A stretch of 64,000 nt of DNA from Actinomycetes bacterium (GTDB lineage Bacteria > Actinomycetota > Acidimicrobiia > Acidimicrobiales > RAAP-2). Shown here piece after piece: positions 1 to 8,067 of this stretch. Location: the NCBI GenBank assembly GCA_021831035.1, contig JAKBNL010000004.1:62001-126000 (forward strand). The letters are read 5' to 3'. A program made the position numbers and the translations under genes. The number at the start of each line of letters is the position of its first letter. Within the stretch, counting starts at the first letter, position 1. The notes beneath the pieces were generated by a model. It searched no databases. It was not told the DNA's origin and saw only the letters and a list, made by a program, of their open reading frames with translations.

Positions 1-184
1 GGAACGCCTGGCCGTCGGCCGAGAAGTCGCCCGAGAGCGACAACGAGATGCCGATATTGACCGGTGCGCCCTTGGCGAGGCCACCCGAACTCGCGCCGGC
101 CGTCGAGGTCGCCGCCATCGTGATGAGTGATGCCGCGGCGACCGTGGTCGCCGCCAGCACCCTCACGGTGCTCATTCTCTTCAT
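1..184 (-). CDS. Branched-chain amino-acid type ABC substrate-binding protein, N-terminal part (partial)
   Basis: Only the first 61 codons lie in the window; the gene continues past the left edge. The start ATG at 184-182 follows a GGGGGGA ribosome binding site. The product begins with a basic MKRMSTVRV segment, a hydrophobic Ala-rich stretch and a signal-peptidase-like STAGASSG site, so it is secreted. The first mature residues read NIGISLSLSGDFSADGQAF, the opening beta strand and loop typical of periplasmic-binding-fold type I (LivK/HAAT) proteins. The ligand cannot be judged from this fragment. The family call rests on the short motif only. Confidence 0.7.
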   Translation of the reverse strand, partial: MKRMSTVRVLAATTVAAASLITMAATSTAGASSGGLAKGAPVNIGISLSLSGDFSADGQAF

Positions 185-273
185 TGATTCCCCCCGAATC
201 AATCTGTGTGACGACGTCGGCGGCCCCCCGTTTGCGGTCCACCCGCGTCGCTCGCCGGGACGGCGATGGCGTA

Positions 274-279
274 ACGCTA
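274..279 (-). promoter_or_regulatory. Possible -10 element (TAGCGT) for the LivK-like gene
   Basis: The 185-408 intergenic region holds no convincing ORF. On the minus strand TAGCGT matches the TANNNT hexamer seen throughout the window and would give a leader of about 80 nt before the ATG at 184, which has its own ribosome binding site. On the plus strand TACCAT at 374-379 is a similar candidate for the hydrolase at 409. Both are weak, sequence-only calls. Confidence 0.3.
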
Positions 280-408
280 ACGATGGCCCCTGGGCTAATC
301 AAGGCGCCCGGGCACCGTTCGCCGTGAAAAGATTTCAAGCGTTCGTCCCTTCTCCCGCCGTCGTCGACGGCGTTACCATCTCCAGCCATCCGGGCCGGTG
401 GGGGGACT

Positions 409-1509
409 GTGACCGACGCGCTTCTGGAGACCGCCATCGCCAACTGGCAGCCCCGCTTCGTGGCCAACGGAGTCGACGCAAGTGACTACGTGCACATAGC
501 GGCGCGGCTCGAGCGCTGGGAGGACTGGTGCGCCTCGTGGTGCGAGGCCGGCGCCGAACACGAGGCCCTCGGCGTCGCCGCCCGCGCCGCGGGGAGCGGG
601 CGTAGCGCCGGCGAGCACCTCGCGCGCGCCGCGGTCTACTTCCACTTCGCGAAGTTCCTGTTCGTCCACGACCTCGAGCAGGCCCGCGCGGCGCACGGTC
701 GCGCCGTCGCCGCCCTGGCCGACGCCTCACCCCACCTCACGCCTCCGGCAACCCGCCTCGAGATCCCCTTCGAGGGGTCCCGGCTGGTCGCCCTCCTGCG
801 CACGCCGGACCCGACGACCCCCCAGCCCACGGTCGTCCTGATCCCGGGGCTCGACTCGGCGAAGGAGGAGTTCCGCGAGGTCGAGCGGTCCTTCCTCGAG
901 CGCGGACTGGCCACGGTCTCGCTCGAGGGCCCGGGTCAGGGCGAGGTCGAGTGGGACCTGCCGATTCGACCGGACTGGGAGGTCGTCGGCGAGGTGGCGC
1001 TGGGCTACCTACGACGCCGTCCCGAGGTCGATCCCGCCCGGATCGGCGTCTGGGGCGTGTCCCTCGGGGCCTACTACGCCGCGCGGATCGCGGCGGCCGA
1101 CCTCGGGGTGCGCGCCACGGTGGCCCTCTCGGGACCGTACGACTTCGCCGCCGCCTGGGAGTCGCTCAACCCCCTCACCCGCCGGGCCTTCGTCGTGCGC
1201 TCGCACAGCGCCGACGAGGCCGAGGCCGCACGACGGGCCGCGGAGCTCACCCTCGCCGGGCGCGCGTCGTCGATCACCGGTCCCCTCCTCGTCGTCCAAG
1301 GCCGTCGCGACCGGCTCTTCTCGTGGCGCGAAGGCGAGCGACTCGTCGCCGAGGCGGCGGGCCCCGCGGAGCTGCTCGTCCTCGACGAGGGGAACCACGG
1401 CTGTGCGAACGTGACGTACCGGCACCGGCCCTACGCTGCAGACTGGCTGGCTCGCTACCTGGGTGCCGAGCCTCGACCGACCCCTACCCCCGGAGCTGCG
1501 CATGCCTAA
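409..1509 (+). CDS. Alpha/beta hydrolase of the FrsA / DHPON-hydrolase type
   Basis: This 366-residue cytoplasmic protein has an N-terminal helical cap (about 1-115) followed by an alpha/beta-hydrolase core. The nucleophile sits in GVSLG (Ser218), the acid is probably Asp301 in QGRRD, and the base is His330 in DEGNHG. Length, cap and triad spacing resemble the dienelactone-hydrolase relatives that include 2,6-dihydroxypseudooxynicotine C-C hydrolase and the FrsA esterases. The substrate is unknown; C-C bond or ester hydrolysis are both possible. The start is GTG at 409. Its last 8 bases overlap the E2 gene, implying co-transcription. I am confident of the fold, not of the reaction. Confidence 0.75.
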   Translation: MTDALLETAIANWQPRFVANGVDASDYVHIAARLERWEDWCASWCEAGAEHEALGVAARAAGSGRSAGEHLARAAVYFHFAKFLFVHDLEQARAAHGRAVAALADASPHLTPPATRLEIPFEGSRLVALLRTPDPTTPQPTVVLIPGLDSAKEEFREVERSFLERGLATVSLEGPGQGEVEWDLPIRPDWEVVGEVALGYLRRRPEVDPARIGVWGVSLGAYYAARIAAADLGVRATVALSGPYDFAAAWESLNPLTRRAFVVRSHSADEAEAARRAAELTLAGRASSITGPLLVVQGRRDRLFSWREGERLVAEAAGPAELLVLDEGNHGCANVTYRHRPYAADWLARYLGAEPRPTPTPGAAHA

Positions 1510-2854
1510 GGTCACGATGCCCCAGCTGGGCGAGACGGTGGCTGAGGGGACGGTCACCAAGTGGTTCCGATCCGTCGGCGAGACCGTCGACAAGGGGGAG
1601 GCGCTTTTCGAGGTCTCCACCGACAAGGTCGACACGGAGATTCCCGCGCCGGTGGGCGGGACGCTCACCGCCATCCTCGTCCCGGCCGGCCAGACCGTCG
1701 ACGTCGGCACGACCCTCGCGCTCATCGATGAGGAGCCCGAGGGTACCGGCGACGTCGCCCCGCGGGTGCGGCCGGGCGCGCGTCTCGACACCGGGGCGCG
1801 CGCCGGCGGATCCCCGCTCGCGTCGACGAAGGGACGCGTCGACGGGGCGGGCGCCGAGCGGCTCTCGCCGGTCGTTCGCCGGCTCCTCACCGAGCACCAC
1901 CTCGAGCCGGGCGACGTCGTGGGCACGGGTCCGGCGGGGCGGATAACCCGCGAGGACGTCCTCGCCCACGTGGCGGCGAGCACGTCGACACCCGACGACG
2001 AGGTCGCGGTCTCACCGGTGGTGCGCCGACTCCTACGCGAGCACGGCCTCAGGGTGAGCGACGTGACCGGGACCGGGCCGGGCGGGCGGGTCCAACGACG
2101 CGACGTCGAGGCGGCCGCCGCGGCACTCGCCACGGGGTCGCGCGCAAACGAGGTCCTCCCGTTCTCGACCATCCGCCGCCTCACCGCCGAGCACATGGTG
2201 CGCTCCAAGGCGACCTCGGCCCACACCCTGATGGTGCGCGAGATCGACTACGAGAACGTCGAGCGGGTCCGCCGGCGTCACGGGCCCTCGTTCAAAGAGC
2301 GCGAGGGCCACTCACTCACCTACCTGCCCTTCAACGCCGTGGCCACCGTGCAGGCACTCGGCGAGTTCCCGCACCTCAACGCGTCGGTCGGCGAAGACGC
2401 CCTCGTCGTGCACGGTGCCGTGAACCTGGGCATCGCCGTCGACCTCGACGGTCAGGGTCTGGTCGTGCCCGTCGTGCGCGACGCGGCGGCCCTCTCGCTC
2501 CGCGAGATGGCGACGCGCGTGCGCGCCCTCGCCACGGGCGCCCGGTCGAAGCGCCTCACGGTCGACGACGTGTCTCAGGGGACCTTCACGATCACGAACC
2601 CCGGCCCCTACGGGACCCTGATGACCGGGGCGATCATCAACCAACCCCAGGTCGCGATCCTCGCGACCGACGGTGTCTCGCGCAAGCCCGTCGTCGTCAC
2701 CGGCGTCGACGGCGAGGAACTTATCGCGATCCACTCGATCGGCCTGGTCGCGCTGACCTTCGACCACCGAGTCATCGACGGGGCGTACGCGGCGCGGTTC
2801 CTCGCGCGACTCGCCGAGATCCTCGAGACCCGCGACTGGGCCGACGAGCTCTGA
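1502..2854 (+). CDS. 2-oxo acid dehydrogenase E2 acyltransferase with two subunit-binding domains
   Basis: This dihydrolipoamide acyltransferase moves acyl groups from an E1 to CoA. The chosen start, ATG at 1502, gives the canonical MPKVTMPQLGETVAEG lipoyl opening; an upstream in-frame ATG would only add a tail inside the hydrolase gene. Domains: one lipoyl domain (1-78, lipoyl Lys42 in STDKVD), two consecutive peripheral-subunit-binding domains (about 121-157 and 170-207, both beginning SPVVRRLL and carrying GTGPxGR), then the catalytic domain (about 220-450) with DHRVIDG (His422, Asp426). One binding domain is usual, so the duplication is odd. No E1 or E3 gene is nearby. Pyruvate, 2-oxoglutarate and branched-chain substrates cannot be told apart here. 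Confidence 0.88.
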   Translation: MPKVTMPQLGETVAEGTVTKWFRSVGETVDKGEALFEVSTDKVDTEIPAPVGGTLTAILVPAGQTVDVGTTLALIDEEPEGTGDVAPRVRPGARLDTGARAGGSPLASTKGRVDGAGAERLSPVVRRLLTEHHLEPGDVVGTGPAGRITREDVLAHVAASTSTPDDEVAVSPVVRRLLREHGLRVSDVTGTGPGGRVQRRDVEAAAAALATGSRANEVLPFSTIRRLTAEHMVRSKATSAHTLMVREIDYENVERVRRRHGPSFKEREGHSLTYLPFNAVATVQALGEFPHLNASVGEDALVVHGAVNLGIAVDLDGQGLVVPVVRDAAALSLREMATRVRALATGARSKRLTVDDVSQGTFTITNPGPYGTLMTGAIINQPQVAILATDGVSRKPVVVTGVDGEELIAIHSIGLVALTFDHRVIDGAYAARFLARLAEILETRDWADEL

Positions 2855-2857
2855 GCC

Positions 2858-3751
2858 ATGGGTGACCGCCTACGCCTCGGCACCTTCACCCCGTCGGTCC
2901 TGGTGGAGGTGGCGCGCCGCAGCGGCGCGCTCGAGCGCGCCGGCCTCGAGGTCGACGAGGTCCCCGTGGCGTCGTCGCCGGCGCAGTTCACGTCGTTGCT
3001 CGCGGGCGACCTCGACGCGGTACTCACGAGTCCCGACAACGTCCTCGCGTACCACTTCCTCTCGCGTAACCCCCTCGGGCGACGCATCCCCCTGGTGGTC
3101 GAGGCCGCGATCGACCGGGGACTGGGCCTTTCGCTCTGGGCCCGCGGGGGTCTCGGGGATCCCCGGCCCGGCGCTCGCCTTGCCGTCGACGTGGCGACCT
3201 CGGGCTTCGCGTTCGTCGGCTACGCCCTACTCGCGCGGCGGGGCCTCGCCCGCGACGACGTTGAGGTGCTGGCCCTGGGGTCGACCCCCCGTCGCGCATC
3301 GGCGCTCGTCGAGGGCCGATGCGACCTCACGGTGCTCAACGCGGGCAACCAGTACCCAGCCCGCGCCGCGGGCGCGGTCCTCCTGGGCGAGGCGAGTGAC
3401 CTCGGTCCCTACCTGGGTACCGTCCTCGCGGGCCGCGCCACACCGTCCGCCGAGCGGCGCCGGTTGGCCGACGCCCTAATCGAGGTGGCTCGAATGATAG
3501 GGGCCGGCGGCCTGGACGACGTCGTGCGCGGGGCCGCCGGCGACCGACTGGGGCTCAGCGTCGCCGACGCGGCGAGCTTCGTCGAGCTGCTGCGCGACCC
3601 GGAGCGAGGGCTCGTGACGACGGGGGCGGTCGACCGTCGATCGGTACGCACCCTGCTCGACCTGAGACGCGCGGCCGAACCGGACCCCGGTCTCGACGAC
3701 GTCGAGGCCGGGCTCGGGGAACTGGTGGACGCGGACCACCTCATCGACTAA
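2858..3751 (+). CDS. NMT1/THI5-like (SsuA/TauA-type) ligand-binding protein without signal peptide
   Basis: This 297-residue protein starts directly with a beta strand (MGDRLRLGTFTPSVLVEVARR). It shows the layout of nitrate/taurine-type binding proteins, including a DLDAVLTSPDNVLAY segment and a VEGRCDLTVLNAG second-lobe segment. It has neither a signal peptide nor a lipobox, and no permease or ATPase gene lies alongside, so a transport role is doubtful. A cytoplasmic ligand sensor or an enzyme of the THI5/MqnA-like fold is equally possible. It starts 3 bases after the E2 stop and is followed after 9 bases by an aldehyde dehydrogenase with a strong AAGGAGG site, so it belongs to the 409-5266 operon. 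Confidence 0.6.
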   Translation: MGDRLRLGTFTPSVLVEVARRSGALERAGLEVDEVPVASSPAQFTSLLAGDLDAVLTSPDNVLAYHFLSRNPLGRRIPLVVEAAIDRGLGLSLWARGGLGDPRPGARLAVDVATSGFAFVGYALLARRGLARDDVEVLALGSTPRRASALVEGRCDLTVLNAGNQYPARAAGAVLLGEASDLGPYLGTVLAGRATPSAERRRLADALIEVARMIGAGGLDDVVRGAAGDRLGLSVADAASFVELLRDPERGLVTTGAVDRRSVRTLLDLRRAAEPDPGLDDVEAGLGELVDADHLID

Positions 3752-3760
3752 GGAGGCGAC

Positions 3761-5266
3761 ATGGGCGACACCCGTCTCAGCGACGACCTACTGACGACGC
3801 GGTCCGTGTGGGGCTCGCTCATCGCGGGCGCGTTCCGGGACCCCACCGGGGCCGATCTCTTCACCGTCCACGAGTCTGCGACCGGCGAGCCGCTCGCCCA
3901 GGTCGTCGCCGCGTCGAGCGGCGAGGTCGCCGAAGCGGTCGAGGACAGCCGGCGCGCCTACGACCAGACGTGGCGGCGACTCTCGCCCCGGGAACGCGCG
4001 GCGTACATGCGAGAGGTGGCCGCACGCTTCCGGGCGCACGCCGAGGAGCTCGGAGAGTTGTGCGCGCGCGAGGTCGGCAAGCCCCGTCGCGACGCCTTGC
4101 GGGTGGACGTGGTCTCGAGCCACACGAGCTTCGACTACTACGCCGGCATCGCCGACACGGTCCCGGGCCAGATCGTGGACCAGGGACCGATCGAGGCCCG
4201 GGTCACCTACGAGCCCTACGGCGTCGTCGCGGCGATCCTTCCGTTCAATTGGCCCCCCATCCACTTCTCCAAGAAGTGCGCCCCGGCGCTCGCGGTCGGC
4301 AACACGGTGGTGCTTAAACCCGGCGAGCAGGCACCCCTGACGGTGCTGCGCCTGGCCGAGCTGGCCAACGAGGTCCTGCCCCCCGGGGTCATCAACGTCG
4401 TGAGCGGGATCGGCGCCGGACCGGCCCTGGTGGGTCACCCGAGGGTCGAGCGGATCTCCTTCACGGGCTCCACGGCGACCGGTCGTCGAGTGCTCGAGGG
4501 TGCCGCGAAGAACCTCACCTACGCGACGATGGAGCTGGGCGGCAAGAACGCTCTGCTGGTGCTCGACGACGCCGACCTCGACCAGGCCGTGGCGGTGGCG
4601 ATCGAGGGGATGTTCTACAACCAGGGCGAGGCCTGCACCTCCACCTCGCGCATCGTGGTCGAAGAGCCCCTCTACGACGAGTTCGCCCGTCGCTTCGTCG
4701 AGGCCACCGCGCGTCTCGTGGTGGGCGATCCCCTCGACGAAACCACCGACATCGGTCCCATGGTCGACGCCCGACAGCGCGACCGGGTGAACCACTACAT
4801 CGAGGTCGGCCTCGAGGAGGGCGCGACCGTCCTCTACCGGGGCGACGTCCCCCACGAGTCCCGCCTCACCGAGGGCTACTTCGTGACCCCGGTCGTCTTC
4901 GGCGACGTCACCGCCTCGATGACCATCGCGCGCGAGGAGATCTTCGGACCGGTGGCGTGCCTCATGCGCGCGGCCGACGACGAGCGGGCCCTCGCCATCG
5001 CCAACGACTCCGACTACGGGCTCACCGCGGCGATCTGCGCACGCGACGAGTCCCGCGCGGCGCGGCTGGCCGAGCGGCTCGAGGTCGGCATGGTCTTCGT
5101 GAACAACTACACCCGGCGGACGTACATCGGCTCACCGTTCGGGGGCGTCAAGGCCAGCGGATTCGGACGCGAGTACGCGCCCGAGACGCTGCACGAGTTC
5201 GTGCGCGCGAAGAACGTGCGCTTCCCCTCCGGCCGCGGCCCGGTGCCCGGCTGGCCGCCCCGATGA
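3761..5266 (+). CDS. NAD(P)-dependent aldehyde dehydrogenase
   Basis: This 501-residue ALDH-superfamily enzyme oxidises an aldehyde to the acid. Visible motifs are PFNWPP (cofactor/substrate loop), FTGSTATGR (cofactor loop), the general base Glu258 in MELGGKN, the catalytic Cys292 in NQGEACTSTSR, and the C-terminal GGVKASGFGRE. The length is normal. The start ATG has an AAGGAGG Shine-Dalgarno 5 bases upstream, placed just after the previous stop codon. As the last gene of the hydrolase-E2 operon, followed by a TetR regulator, it suggests catabolism of a compound yielding an aldehyde and an acyl unit. The substrate is not resolved. Confidence 0.9.
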   Translation: MGDTRLSDDLLTTRSVWGSLIAGAFRDPTGADLFTVHESATGEPLAQVVAASSGEVAEAVEDSRRAYDQTWRRLSPRERAAYMREVAARFRAHAEELGELCAREVGKPRRDALRVDVVSSHTSFDYYAGIADTVPGQIVDQGPIEARVTYEPYGVVAAILPFNWPPIHFSKKCAPALAVGNTVVLKPGEQAPLTVLRLAELANEVLPPGVINVVSGIGAGPALVGHPRVERISFTGSTATGRRVLEGAAKNLTYATMELGGKNALLVLDDADLDQAVAVAIEGMFYNQGEACTSTSRIVVEEPLYDEFARRFVEATARLVVGDPLDETTDIGPMVDARQRDRVNHYIEVGLEEGATVLYRGDVPHESRLTEGYFVTPVVFGDVTASMTIAREEIFGPVACLMRAADDERALAIANDSDYGLTAAICARDESRAARLAERLEVGMVFVNNYTRRTYIGSPFGGVKASGFGREYAPETLHEFVRAKNVRFPSGRGPVPGWPPR

Positions 5267-5284
5267 GGGGGAATCGGCCCTCGG

Positions 5285-5290
5285 TAGTCT
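5285..5290 (+). promoter_or_regulatory. Leaderless -10 (TAGTCT, 6 bases before ATG)
   Basis: TAGTCT followed by TGGCCG and the ATG at 5297. With a start site about 7 bases after the hexamer the mRNA would begin at the start codon; no ribosome binding site is present. Confidence 0.6.
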
Positions 5291-5296
5291 TGGCCG

Positions 5297-5905
5297 ATGA
5301 CGCGTGACCGCATCCTGGAGGCGGCGGCGCACGAGATCGAGCGCAACGGCCTGACCCAGTTCCGGGTCAAGCGCGTGGCGATGGAGGCCGGCATCTCGGT
5401 CGCCCTGCTCTACAGCTACTTCAGTGACCGCGAGGACCTCATCGCCTCGGCCATCGTCCACCGATTCCGAGCCGTTCTGCTGGACCTCGCCGAGACCTTC
5501 ACCCGTCCGATGCTCGACGTGGAGACCCCCGCGGCGCTTCGCACGGCCATCCGGACCGTCATCGTCGAGGCCCAGGTGCCCGCCCGCACCGAGGCCCGGA
5601 TCCAGCGCATCGAGTCGATGTCGTTCGCGCGACACAACCCCACCGCCTCCCAGGGTATCGCCGAGGCGAAGAAGGAGACGGCCCAGTTCATCGTCGGCCG
5701 GGTCCAGCCCCTCGAGGAGAAGGGTCTCCTCGCCGAGGGAATGAGCGCGGTCGCGTTCGCGCGCATCTGGTACGCGCTCTTCTTCGGCCAGATCGAGCTC
5801 GAGGGGGAGCACGCGCTCTCGGTGGGCGACGAGGAGTGGCTGACGGCCCTCACGGTCCTGGCCGACGGCGCCATTCGGCACGAGCCGAGCCCGGCCCCCC
5901 GCTGA
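5297..5905 (+). CDS. TetR/AcrR-family transcriptional regulator
   Basis: This 202-residue protein has an N-terminal TetR DNA-binding domain (about 5-55). It includes the helix-turn-helix VKRVAMEAGISVALLYSYF and the following SDREDLIASAI helix, and a helical ligand-binding C-terminal domain. It sits 30 bases downstream of the aldehyde dehydrogenase with its own leaderless promoter, so it probably controls the upstream catabolic operon, itself, or the 3-hydroxyacyl-CoA dehydrogenase region. Ligand and operator are not visible. It is convergent with the following membrane-protein gene, with 5 bases between the two stops. Confidence 0.88.
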   Translation: MTRDRILEAAAHEIERNGLTQFRVKRVAMEAGISVALLYSYFSDREDLIASAIVHRFRAVLLDLAETFTRPMLDVETPAALRTAIRTVIVEAQVPARTEARIQRIESMSFARHNPTASQGIAEAKKETAQFIVGRVQPLEEKGLLAEGMSAVAFARIWYALFFGQIELEGEHALSVGDEEWLTALTVLADGAIRHEPSPAPR

Positions 5906-5910
5906 GGACC

Positions 5911-6522
5911 TCAGCCGCGCGCCCGCAGCTCGTGGACCCACTCGGTCACGCAGAGGGCGTAGCCGATCTCGAAGACGATCTCGCCCGTCAGCAGGTGGGT
6001 GAAACCCCAATCGGGCAGTGATGCGGCGGCCACCACGCCGCCGACCAGAAGGGTCCAGAAACCCACGCTGGCGAGCGTCGTCGCCCGCCGACGCATGATC
6101 CGCCACGACGCGCCGAGCTGCACAAGCGCCCCGACGACCCCCACCGTCATATGGGCCCAGTTGAGGAACGTGCCCTTGTTGAAGGGCGTCACCAACAGCA
6201 GGATCAGCATCACCGAGACCGCGCGCGCGCTGACCCAGCCCACCGTCTCGACGCCCTCGTCACGCAGGATCCCGGCGAACCACCACAGGCCCACCGCGGC
6301 GACCACGTAACCCACCACCGCGAACACGATCGTCTCGGCGTGCACGCCGTAGTAGGAGATCCCGTCGTTCTGAGCGACGTGATCGTGGATCAGCAGCACA
6401 CACAGGGCGAGTGCCCCGAAGAAGACCCCCTGGCTCGCCAGGACGATCCGACGCGCCCGCTCGTACGGGACGGCGACGGCCGACGTCTCGACGTCAACGC
6501 CGTGGCTCGTCCCCTCTGCCAT
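5911..6522 (-). CDS. Multi-pass membrane protein of unknown function
   Basis: The chosen start, ATG at 6522, shares its A with the TGA stop of the pyrophosphatase gene, so translation is probably coupled. The 203-residue product has a short cytoplasmic N-terminus and about six hydrophobic helices (near 29-46, 66-84, 95-112, 122-137, 150-166 and 178-190). Charged connections include IMRRRATT and the loop HDHVAQNDGISYYG. Nothing identifies a transport or enzymatic family; it somewhat resembles DUF998-like small membrane proteins, but I do not claim membership. Coupling to a housekeeping pyrophosphatase may simply reflect a shared promoter. Confidence 0.7.
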   Translation of the reverse strand: MAEGTSHGVDVETSAVAVPYERARRIVLASQGVFFGALALCVLLIHDHVAQNDGISYYGVHAETIVFAVVGYVVAAVGLWWFAGILRDEGVETVGWVSARAVSVMLILLLVTPFNKGTFLNWAHMTVGVVGALVQLGASWRIMRRRATTLASVGFWTLLVGGVVAAASLPDWGFTHLLTGEIVFEIGYALCVTEWVHELRARG

Positions 6523-7004
6523 CAGCCCGTGTAGCGCGACCTCGAGGCCGCCAACTCCTCGAGCGCGGCGGCCCGGGGGGCGTAGTTCTCGACCTTCACC
6601 CACTTGCCCTCTTCGAGGTCCTTGTACACCGTGAAGAAGTGCGAGATCCGGTCGAGGTCGGCCTTGGGGACGTCGCCGATGTCCTGGGCGTCCCTCCAGT
6701 GCTTGTCGTAGGCGGGGACGCAGATCAGCTTCTCGTCACGGCCCTTCTCGTCGGTCATGACGCACATGCCGAGGATCCGCGACTCGATCAGGCACCCCGG
6801 GAAGGTCGGGAAGGCCGTCAGGACCAGGGCGTCCAGGGGGTCCCCGTCGCCCCCGAGTGTGTCGGGGATGAACCCGTACTCGGCCGGGTAGCCCATCGAG
6901 ACGGTCAGGTGCCGGTCGAGCTTGATCTGGTGGGTCTCGTGGTCGTACTCGTACTTGTTGGCGCTGCCTCGGGGGATCTCGATGATCACGTTGACGGTCT
7001 CCAC
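6522..7004 (-). CDS. ppa: Inorganic pyrophosphatase
   Basis: This soluble family I pyrophosphatase hydrolyses PPi to two phosphates, pulling biosynthetic reactions forward. The 160-residue length from GTG at 7004 is normal for actinobacterial Ppa. The start is fixed by a strong AAGGAGG site about 5 bases upstream; the longer open frame to 7061 adds nothing homologous. Family hallmarks include the EIPRGSANKYEYD opening, the metal-binding DGDPLDALVL signature and YDKHWRDAQDIGDVP. The gene shares its stop with the start of a membrane-protein gene. Confidence 0.95.
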   Translation of the reverse strand: METVNVIIEIPRGSANKYEYDHETHQIKLDRHLTVSMGYPAEYGFIPDTLGGDGDPLDALVLTAFPTFPGCLIESRILGMCVMTDEKGRDEKLICVPAYDKHWRDAQDIGDVPKADLDRISHFFTVYKDLEEGKWVKVENYAPRAAALEELAASRSRYTG

Positions 7005-7032
7005 GGCGCCTCCTTGTGCGACGGCTAGCCCC

Positions 7033-7076
7033 ATGGTAGCGAGCCCCCCGGAGGGGACCACGCGCGGTCCTAGACT
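7033..7076. promoter_or_regulatory. Divergent -10 elements for ppa (TACCAT) and hbd (TAGACT)
   Basis: On the minus strand TACCAT (7038-7033) lies about 28 bases before the ppa GTG, leaving a short leader with AAGGAGG. On the plus strand TAGACT (7071-7076) precedes the hbd GTG at 7116 by 39 bases, again with an AAGGAGG site. Both are leadered promoters, unlike most in this window. Confidence 0.5.
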
Positions 7077-7115
7077 CGCCGTCGGCCCGGCGACGCCGTG
7101 GACAAGGAGGTCCTC

Positions 7116-7970
7116 GTGGAGAGAATCGGTGTAGTGGGCTGCGGCCTCATGGGTTCGGGCATCGCCGAGGTCGCGGCGCGCGCCGGTGGCCAGGTCATCG
7201 TCGTCGAGCAGGACTTCAAGTCCCTCGAGCGGGGACGCGAGCGGGTCGACCGCTCACTCTCGCGGGCCGTCGCCTCGGGCAAGCTGGCCGAGGACGTCGC
7301 CGAGCGCACCCACGCGAACCTCACCTTCACCCTCGAGCTCGACGCGCTCGAGGACCGTGAACTCGTGATCGAGGCCGTCGCCGAGGACGAAGCGACGAAG
7401 CTCGAGGTCTTCGCGACCCTGGACCAGGTCGTGCGTGACGCCGACGCGCTGCTGGCGACCAACACCTCCTCGATCCCCATCATCAAGCTCGCGATGGCGA
7501 CCCGACGACCGGAGCAGGTCATCGGGATGCACTTCTTCAACCCGGTGCCGGTGCTGCGACTGGTCGAGCTCATCTCGTCGCTGCTCACCTCGGCCGAGTC
7601 GACGGCCAAGGCCCGCGCCTACGCCACCGACACGCTGGGCAAGACGGTCATCACCTCGCCCGACCGGGCGGGGTTCGTCGTCAACGCGCTCTTGATCCCC
7701 TACCTGCTGTCGGCGATCCGCATGCTGGAGTCGGGCTTCGCCAGTGCCGAGGACATCGACACGGGAATGGTCGTGGGTTGCGCGCACCCGATGGGCCCCC
7801 TCGCCCTCACGGACCTGATCGGACTGGACACCACCCTCGCCGTGGCCGAGTCGCTCTACGAGGAGTTCAAGGAGTCCCACCTCGCCCCGCCGCCGCTGCT
7901 CTCGCGCATGACCCAGGCCGGCCTGCTCGGACGCAAGTCGGGTCAGGGCTTCTACTCCTACCGCGCCTAG
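7116..7970 (+). CDS. 3-hydroxyacyl-CoA (3-hydroxybutyryl-CoA) dehydrogenase
   Basis: This enzyme interconverts 3-hydroxyacyl-CoA and 3-oxoacyl-CoA with NAD(P). GTG at 7116 is chosen because AAGGAGG lies at 7104-7110; the longer frame from 7098 would place that site inside the coding region. The 284-residue protein has an N-terminal Rossmann fold (IGVVGCGLMGSGIAEVAARAG) and a middle DRELVIEAVAEDE segment. The catalytic HFFNPVPVLRLVEL region and the C-terminal domain ending LGRKSGQGFYSY follow, as in Hbd/FadB2 stand-alone enzymes. An insertion sequence now begins 6 bases after its stop codon, and the target duplication overlaps the stop. Confidence 0.92.
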   Translation: MERIGVVGCGLMGSGIAEVAARAGGQVIVVEQDFKSLERGRERVDRSLSRAVASGKLAEDVAERTHANLTFTLELDALEDRELVIEAVAEDEATKLEVFATLDQVVRDADALLATNTSSIPIIKLAMATRRPEQVIGMHFFNPVPVLRLVELISSLLTSAESTAKARAYATDTLGKTVITSPDRAGFVVNALLIPYLLSAIRMLESGFASAEDIDTGMVVGCAHPMGPLALTDLIGLDTTLAVAESLYEEFKESHLAPPPLLSRMTQAGLLGRKSGQGFYSYRA

Positions 7971-7976
7971 CCCCCT
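7969..7976. repeat. Left 8-bp target-site duplication AGCCCCCT
   Basis: AGCCCCCT here is repeated exactly at 9766-9773 on the other side of the insertion element. Its first two bases are the last two of the hbd TAG stop codon, which therefore stays intact. Confidence 0.9.
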
Positions 7977-8001
7977 TGGGGGTCTCCATCTAACCGGAGT
8001 A
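7977..8001 (+). repeat. Left terminal inverted repeat of the IS1595-type element
   Basis: 25 bases, identical to the reverse complement of 9741-9765. Beyond this point the two ends diverge. Confidence 0.92.
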
Positions 8002-8054
8002 ACTGGTCGTATTCTTGACTTCCGCGGCGTCCTTGCGTCAGGAGCGTACTGACG

Positions 8055-8060
8055 TACCAT
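8055..8060 (+). promoter_or_regulatory. Leaderless -10 (TACCAT, 7 bases before ATG) inside the IS
   Basis: TACCAT followed by TGGAGCA and the ATG at 8068. The passenger gene therefore appears to carry its own promoter within the mobile element; GGAG in the spacer could alternatively act as a weak ribosome binding site. Confidence 0.5.
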
Positions 8061-8067
8061 TGGAGCA

